Shown here: positions 4,389 to 9,373 of the stretch, in pieces
Position numbering within the stretch: position 1 is the stretch's first letter
How the letters are laid out: each line of letters begins with the position of its first letter
Origin: DASPTB01 sp035623615
Lineage (GTDB): Bacteria > Actinomycetota > UBA4738
DNA length: 9,373 nt
NCBI GenBank assembly: GCA_035623615.1
Contig: DASPTB010000102.1
Span: 1-9,373, forward strand
Reading direction: 5' to 3'
Notes under the pieces: generated by a model
Told to the model about the DNA's origin: nothing
Seen by the model: the letters and a program-made list of their open reading frames with translations, nothing else
Database searches by the model: none
Translations under genes and position numbers: made by a program

Positions 4389-6939
4389 TGCCGGGGGCGT
4401 CGGCGACGCCGATTCGCGCCCCCGAGCGCACGACGGTGTCGCCCGTGGTCGAGTCCTTGTCGAGGACGATCAGGTCCTCGATCGCATCCCGCATCGCCGG
4501 CACGTGGCTCACGACGACGACCAGTCGCCGCTCCGACTCGGCGACGAGCCGCTCGATTCCCTCCATGGCCCGGTCGAGGTGGTCGGCGTCGAGGCTGCCG
4601 AAGCCCTCGTCGAGGAAGAAGGCATCCATGCGGCCGCCGGCTCTCGAGACCATCTCGGCGAGCGCCAGCGCGAGGGCGAGCGAGGCCAGGAACGTCTCCC
4701 CGCCCGAGAGGCTGTCCGAGCGCCGCTGGGTTCCCCCGGCGTTCATGTCGAGCACGGCGAAGTTTCCGTCGTCGCCGAATCGGTACGAACCCCCGGTCAG
4801 GTCCTGGAAGTGCTCGCTGCCCAGCCCGGCGAGCTCCGCGCGCTCCTCCTCGAGCAGGAATCGCAGGAACGCGGACGGCTTGAGGTCCTCGCTCAGACGC
4901 TCGGCCAGGTCGCGCCGGCGCTCGGCCTTCTTCATCTTGTTCGCGAGCGCCCGCCCTCCGGCGAGCAGGTCGCGAAGGGTCTCGACCTCCTTCTTCGCCG
5001 CGCCGTGCGTCGTCGCGGCCTGCGTCATTGCGGCCGCGAACCCCTGCTCGGGGGACACGCCCGTCTCGCGAAAGAGCGCGCCGAGCTCGCGCGCCGCGAC
5101 CTTCGCTGCCTCTGCAGCCGCGTCCCGTGCGGCCTTCGCCTCCTCGTGGCCGGACAGCAGCCGCGTCCCGACGTCGCGGAACGCAAGCCGCAGGGCTTCG
5201 GGCGAACGCTCTACGGCCCGGCTCTCCCCGAGGCGCCCCCACACTCCGCTCAGCCGGACGGCGAGGCCGGCAAGCTCGTCGCGGAGCGCGTCGGCGCGTT
5301 CGCGCGCAGCGTCGCGAACCGTCGCGGTGGCGCGCGCTGCTTCTTCGGCGTCGACCACGGTCTCGCGTGCCGCGGTCACCGTCTTGCGTCTGGTGGAAAG
5401 CTCCTCCACGGGATCTCCGGGCCCGAGCAGCCGAACCAGCTCGGTCTCGGTTCGGCGCAGCGCGCGCTCGGCCGCCGTGAGCGTCGTCCCCGCCTGCTTC
5501 GCGTCGCGCCGTGCGGCCTCCAGGACCTCGCGGGCTCCGGCGACGCGCTCCCGCATCGCCGCGAGGTCCGTCCTCGCCGACTCGGCCGCCCCGCGTCGCT
5601 TCTCGTGTGCGGCTCGCGCGCGATCGAGCGCCTTCTCCGCGGCGGCGGCCCTGGCGCCGCTCGCGCTCTTCGGGGGCAGAACGGCGACCGGTTGCGCGCA
5701 GACTGGGCACGGCTTCCCTTTGTGCAGGTCGCTTCGCAGCTCCGAGGCCATGTCGCCGTGCAGCGCCTCATCCAAGGCGGCTTCGGCCCCCTGCACCGCG
5801 ACGCCGGCAGCCCTCGCAGCGGCCGCGGCCGTCTCGGCTCCCGCCGCCGCCTTCTTCTCGGCGGCCCGCGCGACGTCGACCCCCTCGGCGGCAGCGGTCA
5901 CCTTCTTCTCGGCCGCGTCCGTACGCGTCCGCCACTCCTCCGTGGCGAGGATCTGCTGGCCCCGCTCGGCGATCAACGTCGAGGCCGCGTCGAGACGCTC
6001 GGCACCGCCGGCCCGTTCCTCCGCCTGGGCGGCGTCGGCCTCGGCTTGGCGCCGGAGCTCCTCGGCGGCATCGGCCTGCGCCCCTGCCGACTTCACATCC
6101 GTCTCGGCGGCTTCCGCGTCACTCGACAGCCGATCGATGTCCGCCAGAGAGGGGAGCTCCCGCGTGAGTGCCTCGACCTCCGCGATCCGGACGTCCGCGG
6201 CCGCGGCCGCGTCCCCTGCCGCCGCGACGGACGCCTCGAGCCGGGTCACGTCCGGCCCGATCGCCGCCAGCCGGGCAACGCGCTCCCCCGCTGCCTTCTC
6301 CTCCGCCTCGGCGCCCGGCAACCGCTCGCGCGCTCCCGCGATCCGTTCCCGCTCCGCGTCGATCCCGTCGAGCTCGGCCCTCGCCGCCGCGAGGCGAGCC
6401 TTGGCGATCTCATGCGCGCGGTCGAGCCGCTCGAGGCCGAAGACTCCCTTCAACACCTGGTCCCGTTCGGCCGGGCGCGCGGCGAGGAACTCGGCAAACC
6501 TGTTCTGCGCCAACAACACCGAGCGGCAGAACGTCTTGAAGTCCATGCCGAGGAGCGTCGTGACGCGCTGGGTGACGTTCGTCTCGCCCGACACCGTCTC
6601 CAGCGAAGCCGCGCCGGGCCCGTCGCCCGTCAGGCGCTCGAGCTGGTGCCCCGATTGCCCCCGGCGGCGCAGCGCGCGAACCGCCCGCCACACGTGACCG
6701 TCGACAGAGAACCGGAGCTCGACATGGCCCTGATCGAGCTGCTGGTGGATCAGCGACCGCGTGTCGCGCTCGTACGTCGGCGTCTTGCCGTAGAGCGCGA
6801 AGGTCACGGCGTCGAGGAGACTCGACTTGCCGCTTCCGATCGGACCGACGACTCCCACGAGCCGGCGGTCGCGCCAGTCGAAGGTTGCGCGCCCCCGGTA
6901 CGAGCGGAAACCCTCGACCGTCAGCTCAAGCGGGCGCAT
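4384..6939 (-). CDS. sbcC: SbcC/Rad50 family exonuclease subunit
   Basis: ATPase subunit of the SbcCD (Mre11-Rad50) complex, which recognises and opens DNA ends, hairpins and blocked breaks for SbcD to cut. Of 851 residues, the N-terminal lobe holds the Walker A motif GPIGSGKS (32-39) and the Q-loop LLAQNRFAEFL (Gln145). Two long Ala/Glu/Arg-rich coiled-coil arms (about 170-405 and 425-660) flank the zinc hook KPCPVCAQP (Cys411, Cys414), which dimerises two molecules. The C-terminal lobe has the signature SLSGGE (743-748), Walker B FFLDE (Asp777, Glu778) and the switch histidine His812 in VVVVSH. All key residues are present. The protein is shorter than the E. coli one (1048) and close to archaeal Rad50 length, so the arms are short. 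ATG 6939 has GGAGG 6 bases upstream and overlaps the end of sbcD by 14 bases, suggesting coupled translation. Confidence 0.95.
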   Translation of the reverse strand: MRPLELTVEGFRSYRGRATFDWRDRRLVGVVGPIGSGKSSLLDAVTFALYGKTPTYERDTRSLIHQQLDQGHVELRFSVDGHVWRAVRALRRRGQSGHQLERLTGDGPGAASLETVSGETNVTQRVTTLLGMDFKTFCRSVLLAQNRFAEFLAARPAERDQVLKGVFGLERLDRAHEIAKARLAAARAELDGIDAERERIAGARERLPGAEAEEKAAGERVARLAAIGPDVTRLEASVAAAGDAAAAADVRIAEVEALTRELPSLADIDRLSSDAEAAETDVKSAGAQADAAEELRRQAEADAAQAEERAGGAERLDAASTLIAERGQQILATEEWRTRTDAAEKKVTAAAEGVDVARAAEKKAAAGAETAAAAARAAGVAVQGAEAALDEALHGDMASELRSDLHKGKPCPVCAQPVAVLPPKSASGARAAAAEKALDRARAAHEKRRGAAESARTDLAAMRERVAGAREVLEAARRDAKQAGTTLTAAERALRRTETELVRLLGPGDPVEELSTRRKTVTAARETVVDAEEAARATATVRDAARERADALRDELAGLAVRLSGVWGRLGESRAVERSPEALRLAFRDVGTRLLSGHEEAKAARDAAAEAAKVAARELGALFRETGVSPEQGFAAAMTQAATTHGAAKKEVETLRDLLAGGRALANKMKKAERRRDLAERLSEDLKPSAFLRFLLEEERAELAGLGSEHFQDLTGGSYRFGDDGNFAVLDMNAGGTQRRSDSLSGGETFLASLALALALAEMVSRAGGRMDAFFLDEGFGSLDADHLDRAMEGIERLVAESERRLVVVVSHVPAMRDAIEDLIVLDKDSTTGDTVVRSGARIGVADAPGT

Positions 6940-8104
6940 CCACGGCCTCCGCCTCGTCCAGGACGTCCCGCAGCAGGTCGAGCAGATCGTTCGCCGGGTG
7001 ATCGTCGCCGTGCTCGCGCAGGTAGTACTCCTCGTACAGCTCGGTGAGCGAGCGGCCGGCGCGCCGTTCGCGCACGGCGGCGCGGTCGGCCTCGCGCCGC
7101 CTCGGCCGCACGTTCACCAGGAAGGGGAACGTCTCCCGCGCACGCTGCCCGAGCGCCACGTCGACGGCCGACGTGTCGACCGTCAGGTCGACGTAGGAGC
7201 CCCGCAGCTCCTCCATCCGCGCTTCGATCCGCTCCCACGTCCCGTCCACGTGCACCAAGGGACGCGGACAGGCGATCGGCACCGACTCCGTCACCGCGAG
7301 GCGACCCGGCTCGACGTCCACGACGACCACGCGCTTGGCTTCGCCCGCCTCGCCGAAGTCGAGCGGCAGGACCGAGCCCGCGTATTCCGCCGGGATGGGC
7401 GCGTGGGGAACCCGCTGCGGCGCGTGGATGTGCCCCATCGCGACGTACTGCGGCCCAGGAGGAATCGCCTGCGGGGTCGCCGTGTACGCGGCGCCCATGT
7501 GCAGCTCCCGCTCGCCGCGGCGGCCGGCGCCGCCGATTTTCACGCCGCTCACCAGGAAGTGCGCCGTCAGAATGGGGACCTCCGCCGGGCCCGTCGCCGC
7601 AATCAGGGCGTCGTTCATCGCGGCGCACAGCCCCGCGATGCGGTCGGCGTAGCCCGCGTACCACTCGCCCGCGTCGCGCATGAAGTCGACGACCTGGCCC
7701 TCGCGCAGGAAGGGAAGACAGGCGACGCGCGCCGGGACCCCCAGGGTCTCCGGGCCGAGGATCCCGCCCTCGTCGGGGCGCGTGACCCGGCCGACCAGAT
7801 GAACCCGCCGCGCACGCAGCAGCGGCGCGAGCGCCTCGAACAGCTCCGGGGAGTCGTGGTTGCCGGCGACGGCGACCACGGGCCGGCGCTCGCCGAGGCG
7901 CACCAGCGTCCGCAGTCCCAGCTCGAGCGCGTCGATCGGTGGCGACGGGCGGTCGAAGACGTCCCCGGACACCACGACCAGGTCGACGGCTCGTTCGTCG
8001 GCGACGGCGCACACCTGGTCGAGGGCGGCCGACGCCTCCGCGAGCCGGTCGAAGCGACCGAGCCGCTTGCCGAGGTGCCAGTCGGACGTGTGCAGAACGC
8101 GCAT
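6926..8104 (-). CDS. sbcD: SbcD/Mre11 family nuclease subunit
   Basis: Metal-dependent (Mn) nuclease of the SbcCD complex, 392 residues. All five phosphoesterase motifs are visible: DWH (Asp8, His10), GDVFD (Asp48, Asp51), GNHD (81-84), the histidine in LTAHFL (His182) and GHIH (224-227). The N-terminal 280 residues or so are the nuclease and capping domains. The C-terminal part, with the helical YEEYYLRE and ANDLLDLLRDVLDEAE, should clasp the base of the SbcC coiled coil. The start ATG 8104 directly follows the herA stop TAG with no gap (TAGATG), and MRVLHTSDWHLG is the standard opening of the family. Its end overlaps sbcC. The order herA-sbcD-sbcC implies one transcript and a joint role in double-strand-break processing. 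Confidence 0.95.
   Translation of the reverse strand: MRVLHTSDWHLGKRLGRFDRLAEASAALDQVCAVADERAVDLVVVSGDVFDRPSPPIDALELGLRTLVRLGERRPVVAVAGNHDSPELFEALAPLLRARRVHLVGRVTRPDEGGILGPETLGVPARVACLPFLREGQVVDFMRDAGEWYAGYADRIAGLCAAMNDALIAATGPAEVPILTAHFLVSGVKIGGAGRRGERELHMGAAYTATPQAIPPGPQYVAMGHIHAPQRVPHAPIPAEYAGSVLPLDFGEAGEAKRVVVVDVEPGRLAVTESVPIACPRPLVHVDGTWERIEARMEELRGSYVDLTVDTSAVDVALGQRARETFPFLVNVRPRRREADRAAVRERRAGRSLTELYEEYYLREHGDDHPANDLLDLLRDVLDEAEAVDAPA
6946..6950 (-). promoter_or_regulatory. Ribosome binding site of sbcC inside sbcD
   Basis: GGAGG on the minus strand, 6 bases before ATG 6939 and within the sbcD coding sequence, supports that start and translation of sbcC from the shared message. Confidence 0.6.
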
Positions 8105-9373
8105 CTACAGCCCGTCGAAGGGGTCGCCCTCCGGCGCGGCCTCCTCCTTGCGCGTCGCCCACGGCGGGAAGGGGAACGTGACGACGAGCGGCACCGGGAT
8201 CGAGGGCTGGGACAGCACCATGGTGCCCGGCTTCAGCAGGCGTGCGCGCGCGCGCGTCGACGGCAGCATCCACCCGTATTCGGCGCGCTCGGCCTCCGCC
8301 GCGTCGAGCCGGCCGCTGACGCGGATCGCGGCGTTCTCCATGACTTCCGACGCGACCTTCGAGGCGGTCTGCTGCGCCCCCACGAGGAGCACGCCGAGCG
8401 ACCGCCCCCGTTGGGCGATGTCGACGAGCATGTCCTTGAGCGGGCTCTGGCCCTCGCGCGGCGCATACTTGTTGAGCTCGTCGAGGACGACGACCGACAA
8501 CGGCAGGCGCTGGCCCGTCCGCTCCTTCTCCTGGAAGGTCTCGTTCAGCAGCGCGCCGACGACGAAGCGCTGTGCGAGCTCGTGTAGCGACTGGATGGCC
8601 ACGACCGTGACCGACGCCTTGGCGCGGTCGATGCGCCGCGACTCGCCGGCCTGCACGAGCCCGCCCAGGCGATACGAGGCGATGTGCATCCGGCGCATGA
8701 AGGCCGACACCGTTCCCGGCTGCACGCGGGCCGTCCAGGCCGGGTCGGGATCGCTGCCGTCCTCGGGTTCGAGGATCGGCTCGAGTGCCTCCACGAGCGT
8801 CTTCAGGTCGCAGATCACCGTCTCGTCCCGATCGGGCCGGACGACCACACCCGGCTCGTGCCGGCCGGGTGGCGGTTCGCGCAGCACGACGCACCCGGGG
8901 CGCCCCGACACGTCCACCGCGAAGCGGCGAAGCTGCGCTTGCACGCGCTCCCGGACGAACGGGATCTGGTTCCTCGAGTCCTGCGCGTCGGTGAACAAGA
9001 ATTGCAGGAGCCCCTCGTCGACGAACTCGCGCGGCGTCCACGTGAAGACGTTCACGCCCTCCTGGCGACCGCCCGTGTCGGGGATGAGCACGTCGCCGGC
9101 ACCGGCCCGCGGCGGGGCCCAGAAGCGGACCGACGGGAACGGTCCGGGCTCCACCCCGAGCCTCTGCCACGCCTCGGCGGCCGCGTCGTCGAACAGCCGG
9201 TTCGGCCGGTCCAGCCAGAGAAGATCCTCGCCCTTGACGTTGAACACAAGCACGCGGAGGTTGGCCGCCCCCTCGCCGACCAGGTCGGGCCGCGAGGTGA
9301 GCATGCGAAGGAAGAACAGCGCGAACGACGTCTTGGTCGCCACTCCCGACACGCCGGAGATCGACATGTGCCC
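8105..9373 (-). CDS. herA: HerA-like DNA translocase ATPase (N-terminus beyond window)
   Basis: C-terminal 422 residues of a HerA/FtsK-superfamily ATPase (COG0433 type). The fragment opens with GHMSISGVSGVATKTSFAL, in which the phosphate-binding loop is GVSGVATKT. The ATG at 9367 lies just before that loop and so is internal, not the start; the missing part should carry the HerA N-terminal barrel. Counting from that methionine, Walker B is VVVLDEL (Asp296, Glu297), followed by KYAPREG, the arginine-finger-like RGRSLGV (320-326), the sensor-like GAQQTASK (331-337), a MVLS segment and a C-terminal tail ending FPFPPWATRKEEA. HerA hexamers pump DNA and, in archaea, work with the NurA nuclease and Mre11-Rad50 to resect DNA ends. 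The stop TAG abuts the sbcD start, which argues for a shared repair role. A defence-associated HerA is possible, but linkage to sbcCD favours repair. Residues 95-215 contain family-specific insertions I cannot assign. Confidence 0.87.
   Translation of the reverse strand, partial: GHMSISGVSGVATKTSFALFFLRMLTSRPDLVGEGAANLRVLVFNVKGEDLLWLDRPNRLFDDAAAEAWQRLGVEPGPFPSVRFWAPPRAGAGDVLIPDTGGRQEGVNVFTWTPREFVDEGLLQFLFTDAQDSRNQIPFVRERVQAQLRRFAVDVSGRPGCVVLREPPPGRHEPGVVVRPDRDETVICDLKTLVEALEPILEPEDGSDPDPAWTARVQPGTVSAFMRRMHIASYRLGGLVQAGESRRIDRAKASVTVVAIQSLHELAQRFVVGALLNETFQEKERTGQRLPLSVVVLDELNKYAPREGQSPLKDMLVDIAQRGRSLGVLLVGAQQTASKVASEVMENAAIRVSGRLDAAEAERAEYGWMLPSTRARARLLKPGTMVLSQPSIPVPLVVTFPFPPWATRKEEAAPEGDPFDGL
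8242..8256. repeat. Alternating GC tract in herA
   Basis: A run of alternating purine and pyrimidine (GTGCGCGCGCGCGCG) codes for the RARAR stretch near residue 372 of the HerA fragment. It can adopt Z-DNA in principle and is prone to slippage, but here it is explained by Arg/Ala codons. Confidence 0.5.

Noticed and set aside
4243..7047. A 934-residue plus-strand open frame opposite sbcC, and similar long frames at 4388-6697 and 6827-8587
   Set aside because: They lie antisense to genes with complete SbcC and SbcD motifs and read as low-complexity Arg/Ala/Ser/Pro-rich protein. In DNA this GC-rich, stop codons are rare in shadow frames.
6921..9170. A 749-residue minus-strand open frame across herA and sbcD
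   Set aside because: It is in a different frame from both genes and consists of Arg/Gly/Ala-rich sequence; herA and sbcD explain the same bases with clear motifs.
1..9373. CRISPR arrays, tRNA or rRNA genes, insertion sequences, attachment sites
   Set aside because: I saw no regularly spaced direct repeats, no tRNA-like cloverleaf, no rRNA-like segments, no transposase and no terminal inverted repeats. Composition is even across the window, with no sign of an inserted element.

Overview
The window is very GC-rich and densely coded, with strong G/C preference at third codon positions. Two genes point to a high-GC Gram-positive bacterium (Actinomycetota): a small acidic zinc-ribbon protein of the DUF4193 type, and an apolipoprotein N-acyltransferase fused to a polyprenol-phosphate-mannose synthase in the order known from mycobacterial Ppm1. 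The HerA-SbcD-SbcC cluster is not typical of the well-studied genera. I therefore infer a deep-branching or uncultivated actinobacterial lineage, but this cannot be settled from one window.

Left part (1-1381): the C-terminal end of an unidentified plus-strand gene (stop at 90-92); a minus-strand 1-Cys peroxiredoxin (214-711) whose start is fixed by a good Shine-Dalgarno sequence; a 280-base divergent intergenic region holding the only clear AT-rich island here; and a plus-strand 129-residue protein of unknown function (992-1381). That last gene converges on the next one with only 14 bases between the stop codons.

Middle part (1396-4100, minus strand): the DUF4193-type gene, then the Lnt-Ppm1 fusion. 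They look like a translationally coupled pair, because the DUF4193 stop codon TGA lies inside a CTGA that could be the start of the fusion gene. A TACAAT -10-like hexamer lies about 60 bases upstream of the DUF4193 start.

Right part (4384-9373, minus strand): herA (N-terminus beyond the window), sbcD and sbcC in one tight operon. herA and sbcD abut (TAGATG), and sbcD and sbcC overlap by 14 bases. The layout recalls the archaeal HerA-Mre11-Rad50-NurA end-resection operon. SbcD-SbcC would be the end-processing nuclease and its ATP-driven coiled-coil clamp, and HerA a ring-shaped DNA translocase. No NurA nuclease is visible here. The P-loop of this HerA is non-canonical.

The 283 bases between sbcC and the DUF4193 gene (4101-4383) contain three perfect inverted repeats, one of them a nested stem of 11 plus 9 base pairs. 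They probably terminate or process the herA-sbcD-sbcC transcript, but their elaborateness makes them the best non-coding candidate in the window.
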